Source of the DNA: Bryum argenteum
Taxonomy: Eukaryota; Streptophyta; Bryopsida; Bryales; Bryaceae
DNA length: 64,000 nt
Direction of reading: 5' to 3'
Assembly: GCA_037043015.1 (NCBI GenBank)
Contig: CM073327.1
Span: forward strand, 4,818,727 to 4,882,726
This document shows, piece by piece, positions 22,738-33,602 of this stretch (its first letter is position 1; each line of letters starts with the position of its first letter). Both the position numbers and the translations under genes were made by a program. The notes under the pieces were generated by a model. The model was not told the DNA's origin. It searched no databases and saw only the letters and a program-made list of their open reading frames with translations.

Positions 22738-24354
22738 TTACATACCTTCATGATCATAGAGGACTTGGAACATGTCCCACATTTTGAATCTTCTTTGCCT
22801 GTGGATTTGGAGCTTCACTGCGGGCAGCTTGCGCTCAATGGCCTTCCATGTCATGTGGACAGCATCGTCAGGCTTCGTGGGATGCTGGAACTGGAAATGG
22901 TGCGCCACTTCTTGCAATCTCTTCCACATCTTCGTCCAATTTTCTTTGCTTGTACCTCTCAGCAGATTGATCAAGAAGTGCGGCTTCAGGGAGTCGCTGG
23001 CTTTCACAAACAGACAGAAGGTTGTGTAGTCGAGAATATCTTCGAACGGCATTTCGATTTCGTCACTAATGATCACTGGAACGCAATGGCTGACGATGGA
23101 ATCAAACAAACGATTCGAGGAGGGCGTGTCTCCGGCTAAGTTGAGACAGAACTTGGAATTCTGCATGCCGTCAGTCGCACTTTGGAAAGCGGCAATGGAA
23201 GTATTTCCTGCTTCGAAGTGTACACCTGGCTCGTCTTTCATCACTTCGTACAATTGTTGTCTGATAATTCCACCCTGCACCATAATTTTTAGTTCTAGTC
23301 CCGTTAGTGACCTAATATCCTCTAAATTTCGCTAAAATTTTGATTAAATCTCCATGGTACTTGAGGTCAATGTCAAAGGGGTTAATGAGGGCCAGACCTC
23401 TTTCCTGACGATGGTCCCTTGGAAGTACAGAAGCGTTTTTCGGCTCTCAAAGTGATCGGTGGTAGCAGAATCAGGAAGACCGTCCACCATGTGCATGTAA
23501 GGAGCAACTATGTCCTTGGTGATATTCGCCACCGAAGGATCTAAGCGACCGAAATCCGCCACCACAAACATAGCATTATGCAACTTATTCCGGATCGCAT
23601 GCATACTGTTGGGATGGTGGATCACAAACACATGGTCGACACCTCCATTGGCCAACCACGCCGGATGCCCTTCCAAAAACTTCAGCAGCTTCCCCTGCAA
23701 GTCCTCGTTTATTTCTCGTTTATATGTCTCCTTGTTTCTTGTGTATTTATTGTAGCTCAGGGACGCGAAGAACGGCACGAAAATCACATCAGCCGATTTC
23801 CAGTCATCCACTCGGTACGCTGTGCAAATGCTTCGACGATCATTCCATTTTGAAGTCAGCAAGTCGGTTGTGAGCCAGTACTCCAAACTGTGCTGTTGGT
23901 ACAAACCTTCGTAATACGGCGGTATCTTATTTTCGCCCGGCCAGGAATCAAATGGTTCCTCCACAAGCATCCCGTAGTGAAACTCGGGTTCAAGATCGTA
24001 CATGAAAACCCGAAGCGCGGCCTCGTTCGGATTGCACCCTGGAGGCGCAGGGGGACGTAATAACTGATACGGAATTTTACCACCCGGAAAGGAACTGTTG
24101 CTGAGATAGTGCCTGTAGTTGATAACGACGATTACGGAAGCGATGAAGACGATTATCAGGAGGTACTGTTTGAAATTCCAACAATCTCTCCTCCATGATC
24201 GAGTCATCCTTCTATTGGATTCAATATCGTCATCGAATCTTGTCGGATCGATGCCACGCGGTGTATCAGGAATTAGCGGTTTATTTTCTCTCATTGTTCC
24301 CCGGTTTACCAGCTGGCTTTCGCTCCTGCACAACTGCTCGTCAGCTAAATTCAT
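22738..24354 (-). CDS. Exostosin-family (GT47) glycosyltransferase
   Basis: Golgi type II membrane glycosyltransferase, probably acting in cell-wall polysaccharide or glycoprotein synthesis. Exon 1 24354-23398 and exon 2 23274-22738 give about 497 aa. N-terminal cytosolic tail, then one transmembrane anchor around residues 62-82 (QYLLIIVFIASVIVVINY). The exostosin domain follows, from LRVFMYDLEPEFHYG. GT47 landmarks: DVIFVPFFASLSYNKYTR, HVFVIHHPNSM, then the nucleotide-sugar half with FCLNLAGDTPSSNRLFDSI, HCVPVIISDEIEMPF and a terminal helical part (NWTKMWKRLQEV). The stop used here is in frame right after a GTATGT donor-like site at 22745, so a further small 3' exon is possible. Family is clear; substrate cannot be told from sequence. 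Confidence 0.88.
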
Positions 24355-25106
24355 TGCTACTTTACCAAGAACTCTCTTCTACAGTCTACACTCATCGGAA
24401 CCAATTTTGATTCAACGCAGACGCCTTGTGAATCGATCCTCTATGCAGCAATCCGTTCCTCGCCGGCATCATCGCCACTTGCTTGTTGCAGCTAGTACTA
24501 ACCGGTGGATAAATAGTCTGTATAGACAGACTATCTTGCTGCTCGAATTGGCCATTTTCGTTAACACACCAAATCAATGAGGGTAAACTTCCTCCAAGGA
24601 CATAGAGAGCACCACACGAGGTCGAGCTCCACTAAAATTCGCCAGGTAGGAAGCCATCAAAGAACTTCAACCACAAATGCCTAAACAGCTAGTGACATAA
24701 CAAGCCGAATACGGCTACCACAAAAGCCAAAGCGTACGCTAATTTTCACTCATCTCTTCGAGAGAGCTCGTGATTCACAATCACGTGTTCTGTGCCTCCT
24801 AAAATAAAACAAAAATAAAATTTCAATGGCAATCCTGCAGCCATAAGTCATCAAACTCTCATGAAACCTTCGACTCACAAACACGTCTACTAATCCACTC
24901 GCTAATCAAGATCCTGGCTCTTCAATCAGATACAAACTCCGCGCTCACCTCATCATTTCTCACAAAACAACTTCGATCGGTTCCGTTTTCAGCTACAAGT
25001 CGATCCAATATTGATTCTAACGCAAGATTCACGGTATAGCGATGCAAATTGTTCTAAAATCTACCGAGTATATAGGGCAAGAGATCGTAAAAGTTCAAAT
25101 CAGAAT
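24355..25106. other. 5' region of GT47 gene, no gene seen
   Basis: Leader and promoter space of the minus-strand glycosyltransferase. No element boundary or coding exon could be supported. Confidence 0.4.
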
Positions 25107-25402
25107 GCGGAAAGCGTAAATTCAGTTTCGAAAGATGCAGCAAATGTGTGTGATCGTCTTCACATAGACGGGGGCTCTCAAGACTTAACTCCGAAGTCTC
25201 CGGACCAAGACCCCCCGTTCCAAGACCCCAAGGAAGTCACGGTCAGCTCGTCCTCGTGATGACTGCGACGTACGATACGTCCGACGAGGATCTGACGGAG
25301 GATACTGTGCATCGGGCCTGTCCAGTGGACGGCTGCGATTAATTTAAAATTTAAATTTGCGCGGGCCGTGCACCACCATAATGTTTCTGCGTCTTTCTTC
25401 TT
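25107..25402. repeat. Duplicated 296-bp segment, copy A
   Basis: About 97% identical by eye to 31309-31647 in the same orientation. Both copies contain GACTTAACTCCGAAGTCTCC and the AT palindrome AATTTAAATTT followed by GCGCGGGCCGTGCACCACC. Copy A has one unit where copy B has a 41-bp tandem duplication. Function unknown. Confidence 0.85.
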
Positions 25403-27488
25403 TTGTGCTTTTTATCATTAGAACATTCTAGAGATATATGCAAGTTTTACAAATACAAAGTTGTTTACAACAATATGGGTACAGTGAGCCTTAGACTTTT
25501 ATCATATTCTATTTTTTGGGATCACTTTTGGTTGACACGAGAACTATCCCAAACATACACTCGAGTTCAAAAGGATGTTACAAATAAAGTATTCATATTC
25601 GGTACCAAAACAAGATATTATTGTCTATGGTGATCACGTCCATGGTGATAAGGTTGGATGGTTGACATTGAAAAAAGAAGAGGAGTGAGAATATGCAGGT
25701 AGGAGGTGTACTTTAAAAGGGATCACAGGAATGATGTTATAAAGACTATACACAATTTTATTCTAGTATATAAATATACTTTAATACAAGTGAGATAGAT
25801 GTAACATATTAGGGGATAACCCTTATACACCGAGCCCATTTGAAAATACAATGAAAATTATGCCTCTCGAGCATGCTTGGGCATTTAAGGGTTAAGATGT
25901 AAGAAACTTCTAAGGCACAAAGGGTTGAGTAAGAAGAAGAAGAACACTAAACCCTTATGGATTGGCGTGAATATAATGTCCGTTCCACCTACCCTTGATG
26001 ACATGCCCACGGAAGGTTGGGTGTATTAGCTTCGTTCACAAGCTGCTAGTGGCTTACTTCACCACATCCAAGTTTGAAAATAAAGTCAATAAATAAGTTG
26101 AATAATGGAGGCTCAATAAGGCTATGCCAGCTTCTTTTCTTTCGGAGCAATCTAAAACATGCTTCCTTTTTGCATGGTACATGGTTTGCAATATAAGTTT
26201 ATAGAAAAAGTGGAAAAGTGGAACAACTTGGAAGACCAGTGATTAAATACTGTTGCAGTATGAGTAGAATCTAATCTTCTACCTGAAGACTGAGGAAAAC
26301 AATTTCTGTAAAAAAATTTGACTGTAGAACACAAATTTTGACAAATATCTAGACTGCTCATTTTCTATGAAAATGAGATTTTGGAATATATGCAGATTCT
26401 TGCAAACCATTTTTTAGATCCTACAAATATGAAATTCAATTGTCATCTGGATAATCTGTGGAGTTTTGAAGAAATTTAAAATGCACACTACGGTTGTACC
26501 TAGAATTTTACCACACTAATTGTAATAATAAAATTAAAAACTAAAAATGAATCTAATACTACAGATAGACACGTGTTTTTTCGATTTATGTGAGTAGAAA
26601 TGCTCATCTTAGTGGTTGTGGTTCCATCCCATACATCCCAATTTATTCTATATCCTCTCTTCAATTTATTTTATATCATCTCTTTTGATAATAGCACTTG
26701 TGTAATCAAAAGCAAGTTATTTACATATCACTACTTTAAACCCACTGTTAAGTACTACAGGCTTAATAGTGTGTTTAGTGTGAGGCACGGTAATAGCAAA
26801 CATCACTCTAAATATCAACATACCTATTTATAAAAACACTAATTGCAAGCATCACTCTAAATATCAATATACCTATTTATAGAAACATAAATATATGGAT
26901 TCTCGCACTATCTATGAAGGATAGTAACATATTGACATTTTGATCTTTTGAGATATGGATATTAATTGTGAGTAAGGAAATCAATTTGAGATGAAAGAGT
27001 TTAGGGTTTTGAGTTAGGATTAGGGTGGCGCACATTAATTACCATTAAATTGAAAATTGATGTTAGATAGGTAGTAGGGGTAAGCACATTATTGATCACC
27101 TCACACTAAATACACTATTTAGAGTAGAGACATTGTGGTCCCTACAAGATGTGGAACGTACTAATCTCTAATACACTAGTAACTATGCAACCACAATACA
27201 ATGAATCACACGAATCATGATTGTACCACAAATCCCATCCAACTTGGATGAAAATTGTATTGATAGCACGGTCAAACTAGACAAATGCCCCAAGATTAAC
27301 GTCCAATTCTGGATTGAGAATGATTTAGTTATGGATTCTAGAAGTGGAACCTATAGATGTACCCAAAACTGGTCAACCTAAATGTACATCATGGATACAT
27401 CAAAACACATATTTAGAAGCTATATTGTACCTCTTGCTTGAATAGGTCTATAGAACGGTTTGAAATGTTGCATGGATTTTGAGCCACC
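25403..27488. other. AT-rich intergenic DNA
   Basis: No gene seen. At 26799-26890 the phrase CATCACTCTAAATATCAA is repeated with period about 47 bp. Confidence 0.5.
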
Positions 27489-27622
27489 TACCATCCATCA
27501 TTCCCTCCTCTTCTTCTTCTTCATTCCCTCTTCTTCTTCTTCTTCATTCCCTCTTCCTTCTCATCTTGCTTTTGTCATTTTTACTCCCTCTTCCTTCTCA
27601 TCTTGCTTTTGTCATTTTTACA
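27489..27622 (+). repeat. Pyrimidine-rich tandem repeats
   Basis: (CTT)n runs separated by CATTCCCTC, then two copies of a unit starting CTTCCTTCTCATCTTGCTTT and ending TGTCATTTTTAC. Low-complexity; local open frames are repeat artefacts. Confidence 0.85.
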
Positions 27623-27862
27623 TTTTTCAGCTGCCGTACACGAATTTGGAGCATAATCCATGAAATCGAGGTTCTTCGCACCACTGACACGGAATCCATC
27701 AAGCCACATGAGGTAACCAGAATCTATAAGCGTCACTGCACCAATATGGTTCACGAGTATTCACCATCGCCACCCAAAAAGCGAAGCGCCTCATCTTTTT
27801 TTCTGACAGCAAACGTCAAATCGCTGCCCTTGTCACATTCAAGCTTGCTTACGAACACACGT

Positions 27863-28243
27863 TCAGAATCGTTCAAGCCCTCCAATCAAACTGGATGTGA
27901 CAGCCTTTGGGGTGGGACACCATCCTTGTCGATCTAGTGCACAGAAATCGATCCTGGGTTTAATGGCGTTTCTCACCGTGAGAATGCACTGCTCAGATGG
28001 CTCGTAGCGGAGTCGGTCAATGAGTCGCTCGATTTGTCGAGTGATGCTGGCGATGGGGCCGGGGCTTTGATCGCGGATGAATTCCAGTTCGGGTGCGCGG
28101 TCACTCTCCATCGACGTGCCGGAGATCAGACTCAACCCCCGTCGGTCCCACTTGTTCTGTTCGGTGCAGAGTCTTTTTGAAATCAAGCTAAGGTAGGAAA
28201 GCGTGAAAATGTTGGGAGTAGGTGTGATGAAATTGCACTTCAA
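27863..28243 (-). CDS. Possible exon or small ORF of unknown function
   Basis: A 126-codon minus-strand frame. Its C-terminal 80 residues look protein-like (PGPIASITRQIERLIDRLRY, VRNAIKPRIDFCALDRQGWC). A start within the frame (MESDRAPELEF) is plausible. No family recognised, and it may be part of a decayed element. Confidence 0.25.
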   Translation of the reverse strand: MKCNFITPTPNIFTLSYLSLISKRLCTEQNKWDRRGLSLISGTSMESDRAPELEFIRDQSPGPIASITRQIERLIDRLRYEPSEQCILTVRNAIKPRIDFCALDRQGWCPTPKAVTSSLIGGLERF

Positions 28244-28503
28244 GAACGAGGTAATTTGTTTTTGGATACGGAGAAGAAAACGTTAAGGGATGGGGGGCGG
28301 CATTCTGCTAGAAATTGGCGCAATTTGGATGCTGAATCTGCCGTAGGGGCAGATTCTGCAACTGATACCGTATTCAAATACGTATTAGTATTTCGTAATC
28401 ATATTTCGTAATCATATTTGGTATTCGTATTCAAATTCTTGTGATATCTGGATGTCCGCTTGCTTGAATTCATGGTCAAAATACGCCCCCCCTCCCTTAA
28501 CGC

Positions 28504-28538
28504 CAGAGAGTGGGCCGGGGGAGGCACATTCCAGCTCC
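28504..28538 (-). repeat. 35-bp block shared with 44181-44215 (inverted)
   Basis: Reverse complement reads GGAGCTGGAATGTGCCTCCC then CCGGCCCACTCTCT. The plus strand at about 44181 reads GGAGCCGGAATGTGCCTCCC then TCGGCCCACTCTCT (two differences). Surrounding sequence is not similar. Confidence 0.6.
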
Positions 28539-28687
28539 CAGCTCGGCCAAAGGGTCGCCCTACCGGGCTCCCCTGTGGCCGCGCTGGGCACCCTCCGCCT
28601 ACCTTCAATGACAATCAGTGTTAAAGATGGGCATTGTAATTTGATTGATCAAAGAATTTCATGTAGTGAATTGCGAATTCACAATAA

Positions 28688-29038
28688 TGGCCACTTCACA
28701 CTATGATCGAAGGTTGAGAGGTCGTTGATTTCCACCAATTAAATTGCAAGAAACCATGGTTTTGGCCTCTCGACCCTCCACAATAGAGGCCAAAGTCCAA
28801 AGGCCGTGGACCTTCAAAATGCTTACATGGCAACACTTTTTGACCAAGATGACGACCTCTCAAGAGGAAGTTTGGGTCCTACGGGAATGGAAACCCAAAC
28901 TATGGTCGAGAGGTCATCGATTTCATTTCATAAAAAAAGAAAACTATTTTTATGCCTATTTTTAGTAGATTTCTTTGGACTCTCAACAAAGTTTGGACTC
29001 TCAATCCCACGACCTCTCGCCATAGTGTGAAGCGGCCC
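28688..29038. mobile_element. Tourist-like MITE (PIF/Harbinger type)
   Basis: 351 bp flanked by TAA on both sides (28685-28687 and 29039-29041). The left end is TGGCCACTTCACACTATG and the reverse-complemented right end is GGGCCGCTTCACACTATG, 16 of 18 identical. Internal GAGAGGTCG repeats extend the inverted similarity. No complete ORF. Size, ends and TWA duplication fit Tourist MITEs. Confidence 0.88.
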
Positions 29039-29041
29039 TAA

Positions 29042-29877
29042 GATTCATCATCAAAAACGATTTCAAGACTCAAGGTTCAATGATCATCAGGGATGTCGAC
29101 GGAGCTGCAGTTAAGTTAAAGTCGCATCTGTTCATCATACCCTTCTGCTGATTTTAAGAGTTTCTTGTCATCGCTCGCGTAATTCAATGGATGATCGGAT
29201 GTTCACGAGCCACGATGTGTTTCAACATTCTGGACGATCACCCAATATGCAAGGCAGAGTGCGCAAGACAACTCTCTCTAAAAGACAGCACATACGCAAA
29301 ACCAAAACTCGAGTATCAGCAAACAACGAAGAAACTAAAACTACTAGAGTCAGAGAATTCCGACCTCCAAGCAGAGCCGAAGAGGACGAAGCAGCTGGCG
29401 TGCACATTGCAATGCGAGATTCAGAGCTAAGTGGAGAATTGCACCACTGGTTAGCCAAAATGTACCCTCACATGGAAGCACTGGAATCTCAAGGTACAAT
29501 AACAGAAATTTGACAAAGTGAATTTAGGACATTCTTTTAAAAGACATATGCACAACAGTTTTGAAACGAATAATCCTTGGCATGGTTCTGATTCAGCAAA
29601 CCCTAGAACTGTAAAGACTGATGCTAGGAAACCCTAACAAATTGATCACTGGTTTGCATTAAGGAATTCTTGTGGTGTGCCTGTGTAATTTGCAATTTGA
29701 AGAATATGCACATGGGAATTTGAAATCTGGAATAATGTTTGGCATGAGTGGCTCTGCTTCAGCAAGAGTTAGACTGAGTGATGGATGATATCCTTCCTTC
29801 TTCGTTGGAACTCGTCAAGCCAGTGTCCATCACTTGAAAGTTAGTACCTCTACCTCTACCTTGAAGAAGTTCACTAG
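29042..29877 (+). other. Possible decayed coiled-coil coding remnant
   Basis: Two overlapping plus-strand frames at 29187-29513 and 29191-29430. The second contains a heptad-like stretch (YQQTTKKLKLLESENSDLQ) that looks like a coiled coil. No splice context or family can be assigned. The rest (29514-29877) shows nothing clear. Confidence 0.3.
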
Positions 29878-30505
29878 TCACTGGAATGATTCAGGGAGGA
29901 GTTGTTTAAAGTTGTGATAATTTTTGATAATCTGGACCTGGTTGGGATACTTCACTCCAAGCAAGGGCCACGCAATAATCGCTGTCTTGCAAGTCTTTAC
30001 AAGGTCCTCCAACATGGTCAAGTTGTCAAAGTGAACGGTGTCGTTGCGCAATCTGATGACTTCCTTGCCCATACGCTTGAAATCTTCCAGATCTTCCTTT
30101 GTAGGGTTTAATCCATACCCCCCAAACGCTACGCAAGCAAGCTGCGAAAACAAACAATAAATAACAAACATAAACATAAAAAACAAACATAAACATAAAA
30201 AAACAAACATAAACATAAAAGAATCAAACGTAGAAAGAATTGTGATACCCAAGAGAAGTCAACTCATTATTTGAACGTGAACTTACATGCACCAAAGGCC
30301 GCACTTCCCGACCATATAGCTGGTTTCCATCTGTGGTAGTGTCCCCTCGCCTCCGCACAGCCCACTTCAAGATCTCGGCAGCGAGGATAACGATTTCCCT
30401 GCCAAGCATCCCAATGAACAGCTCCGAATGAGTCTGGACTTTTGCCTCCATCCTTGCTAACCTCTCCTCCACCGTGGGTGGGACCATCGGGTCTGAAGTC
30501 GCCAT
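29878..30505 (-). CDS. Two-exon 160-aa protein of unknown function
   Basis: Exon 1 30505-30287 starts MATSDPMVPP; exon 2 30141-29878 ends in TGA. Clean donor (CAT/gtaagt) and acceptor (ttcgcag) with phase 0. The protein is mainly helical: N-terminal helix EERLARMEAKVQTHSELF, then GREIVILAAEILKWAVRRR, and in exon 2 EDLEDFKRMGKEVIRLRN followed by DTVHFDNLTMLEDLVKTCKT. The RNDTVH stretch fits an R-x4-H pattern. The intron holds a (ACAAACATAA)n-type repeat at 30160-30220. No family recognised with certainty. Gene structure and open frame make it credible. Confidence 0.6.
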
Positions 30506-31308
30506 AACCTGAACAAAACAGACACAAAGATTAGATACAAGAAATACAAACGAACAAAGAAGCGACGAAACCGAAAACACAGAGACAACTAATCCACTCC
30601 AAATCTCAACTCCATTCAAAACCCTAGCTCCTCCGAGCCTTCCAGCAGACTAACGCCTTTGTCTTCGCCTCTTCGCCTCTTGCTCACAATCGTGGCTCTC
30701 GACTCTGGCAACGGCAATATCCTCGTCGCACTTCTCGCTGCAAAAAACACGACAAAAACGGTATCTCTATTCAGTCTAATACAAAAGCTATAAAATACTC
30801 GAGGACTTCTAAGCTCTCCCTCTGCTATTCGCACAGAAAAGGAGATTAGGGATTACCAGCGAGTGAATCCACTTCCGTTAGCGCTGCGCTTCATATCGCT
30901 GGGATTGACGTAAACTCGTTTCACAGCGTTTTGAGGATTGGACTGCTTAATCGCCGCAGTGTTTGTCATGTCCACGCCTCGCATTCCTCGAAGTCGTTCT
31001 TTAACGTCTCGTTCACTTAAAGACCGCGACTAACACGCGTAAGACACTCTCGCTATACGAAGCTCAGTACCTAAAAAATTCCGGCCGCCGCCGCGAACGA
31101 TGATAACGCAAGAAGAACGCTCTGCTCCGTTCGACTAAAATTTTCTACACGGCCTAAAGGCTAAAACTAAGCGGAACTTGAAAATAACGGAAAAAAAGGT
31201 CGAAAAAAGAAAAAAGAAAAAATAAAAAATTAAAGAGGCGTGCGGCGCAAAGTAACTCACCACAAGTTGCACGCTCGCAAGAGACTAAGGTCGATCAGCC
31301 TATTTCCG
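30506..31308 (-). other. Upstream region of the 160-aa gene
   Basis: Promoter and 5' leader on the minus strand. A-rich stretch around 31180-31230. No gene supported. Confidence 0.4.
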
Positions 31309-31647
31309 TGCGGAAAGCGTAAATTCAGTTTCGAAAGATGCAGCAAATGTGTGTGATCGTCTTCACATAGACGGGGGCTCCCAAGACTTAACTCCGAAGT
31401 CTCCAGACCAAGACCCCCCGTTCCAAGACCCCAAGCAAGTCACGGTCAGCTCGTCCTCGTGATGACTGCGACGTACGATACGTCCGACGAGGATCTGACG
31501 GAGGATACTGTGCAACGGGCCCGTCCAGTGAGGATCTGACGGAGGATACTGTGCAACGGGCCCGTCCAGTGGACGGCTGCGATTAATTTAAAATTTAAAT
31601 TTGCGCGGGCCGTGCACCACCATAATGTTTCTGCGTCGTTCTTCTTA
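31309..31647. repeat. Duplicated segment, copy B, with 41-bp tandem
   Basis: Near-identical to 25107-25402. It contains an extra tandem copy of a 41-bp unit beginning GAGGATCTGACGGAGGATAC (31489-31529 and 31530-31570). Its right edge lies about 130 bp from the abrupt end of the NUP93 exons. Confidence 0.85.
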
Positions 31648-31774
31648 TGCAACCAATCGTCCTGCATCATGGAGACCGTGTTGAGCAATTAACTCCAGGA
31701 ATCCAACTACATTTCATCGATTCAGATCACAAGTGGCCAAACAAGGATCAGAAATAACGTTACACAGCTTCTTT

Positions 31775-33090
31775 CTAAGTGCGCAAAGCGGCCAGATCCT
31801 TCGGAAGATTCAAGTACTGCTTAAAAAGGAAACAATTCGAGAAAAAAGCTGTGTTCAACAGTTTTGAGTAGCAAAAATATGTTTTTAGACCTAGGTAAAA
31901 TTTCAAGGTGAAATTCCGAATCTCACAAATTGAAGGCTTTCGAATTGCATACAGATTACTTGTGCAAGTAGATGCAAGTGTCATCACTCACCTCCACCAC
32001 TTTGAGCATGTAGGAATCGAAGCTGCGAAGGTTATCCCGTTGCGCTTCTTGAATGGCGGAGACCATAGCCATTTCATGCACCTGCCATCCCCAATTCAAC
32101 ATTCAGAGATTTCATCTGCTTTCAAATTCCTAGGTGGCGTTTACTTAAGGGTTCATTAAAGTTCCGTCTCAAGCTCATCGCTGATCATCATTTGAAAATT
32201 GATCAGGCACGTAAGATTATATCATCAAAAGAGACTAGATGATTCGATAACACACCTGCTGCAGGTACTCTTCCACAGTCGTTGCCTCCACTGGAAATAC
32301 ATCCTCGAAGGAAGTCTGTTTGCAGAAAAAGTTGCTAAGTTACTGCCAATGGCACTAATATCACGAATTTCGTTACTCTTACTTTAATGAAAGCTCTGGT
32401 ACTCAAAGATGCCATGATCAAGCTTTCAAATAAAATTTCCATGCTTAGTGATAAGTCACTGAAAATTCACGATCAGTCAAATATACTAATTTGAGATGCT
32501 GATCAAACAAAGCAACCGACGGTGCACTGCGTAAAGAGAGCCAACAAGCGGCATCTTCTCATTCCTAAGTGGCTTGGTTGTTCAAAACCTACAAGTTTAA
32601 AGGAGCCATTACCAATGTACTTAATTTACAGCTAGGTTTTAATGGTTGAAGGAGCGTGCAGACCTTAAGTTCAAACGATTTCAGGTCCCGTGTAAGCTGA
32701 TCAGCACTGATACCTTCACGAGCGAGTAATCTGCAACACACCAGTCCTTCATAAACAAAACAATTCCCAGGCTGCAGAGACTTTAGGGTTTATGGCCGTG
32801 AGGGAAGAAGGAGAGATACCTCGTGGCAGCAATGGCCTCATTGGGAGCTTCGTAACAAGAAGTGCGAGCTTTGAGTTGGCGCGACAGAGTCTCCAATTGT
32901 TCCAAGCTTCTCTGAAACGAAAAGAATCGTAAGCATAGACATCTCAAACCCTTTAATCAATTTACTTTCGTTCACAGATGCGTACCTGAATAGGAGGAAG
33001 AGGGGCTGAAGGGGTGTAAGAGTGCAGCAGCTGCGAGGAATTGTGTAACAGATCCGCCCAGCTCCGCATATCCGTATCGCGTCCCGCCAT
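31775..33090 (-). CDS. NUP93: Nucleoporin NUP93 (Nic96), N-terminal exons only
   Basis: Inner-ring scaffold nucleoporin of the nuclear pore. Exons (5' to 3'): 33090-32986, 32911-32820, 32730-32664, 32315-32256, 32081-31992, with correct phases. The protein runs MAGRDTDMRSWADLLHNSSQ, then SLEQLETLSRQLKARTS, AATRLLAREGISADQLTRDL, FEDVFPVEATTVEEYLQQ and VHEMAMVSAIQEAQRDN, closely matching the start of plant NUP93. After LKVVE the expected continuation is absent. The only joinable exon (31816-31775) adds 14 unrelated residues and a stop, giving 151 aa against 800 or more in the family. So this is a truncated gene or a captured 5' fragment. Splice sites and frame of the five exons are intact, suggesting recent origin. 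Confidence 0.8.
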
Positions 33091-33602
33091 TGCTGTGATC
33101 GCTCTCAATCTCGAACTCAAACCACCTCCCCCTCCCCAAAGTAGAAAAAAAGAGAAAAAAAAACCTATTGATTACTGTCCTCCACCATCGCCGAACTATA
33201 AAGACCTGTAACAAAAAGAATCGAACGGAAAATTTACAATGCAAGACCCGGAAACACTAAACCCTCAAAACCCTGAGAAAGCGAGTGCATTGAGAACTGA
33301 TGATCATGCAATGTCACTTGCCCTAATCAAATTTTCGATAGGCGGGAGTTTAGACATTTCAACGTCAAGTCTCAAAATCTCCAGAAACGTAGATTTTGGC
33401 CGGGATGGGAAATTTGAATACGTGGATGCCAGGGTTACAGTGACGCCGAACGCCGCGAACAGCCGCCGAGGTGGGTCCACTAGTTCAGTTTATTCACTAC
33501 AGTTCAGGGAGTGCGTCGAACGTATTCTTCCTTTAGAATTTGCACTCTCATAGTGGTGAGGGTTTCGTAAAGGCTCGAAGAATCTGGTGTTTGATTGCGA
33601 CT
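33091..33602. other. Divergent spacer between NUP93 exons and HDH
   Basis: About 510 bp between divergently oriented start codons, so probably a bidirectional promoter region. A plus-strand 104-codon frame (33239-33553) has no recognised motif. Confidence 0.5.

Noticed and set aside
28440-28620. rRNA-like GC-rich insert
   Set aside because: GC-rich with rRNA-like phrases, but I could not place it on any conserved rRNA helix; only a 35-bp block recurs elsewhere.
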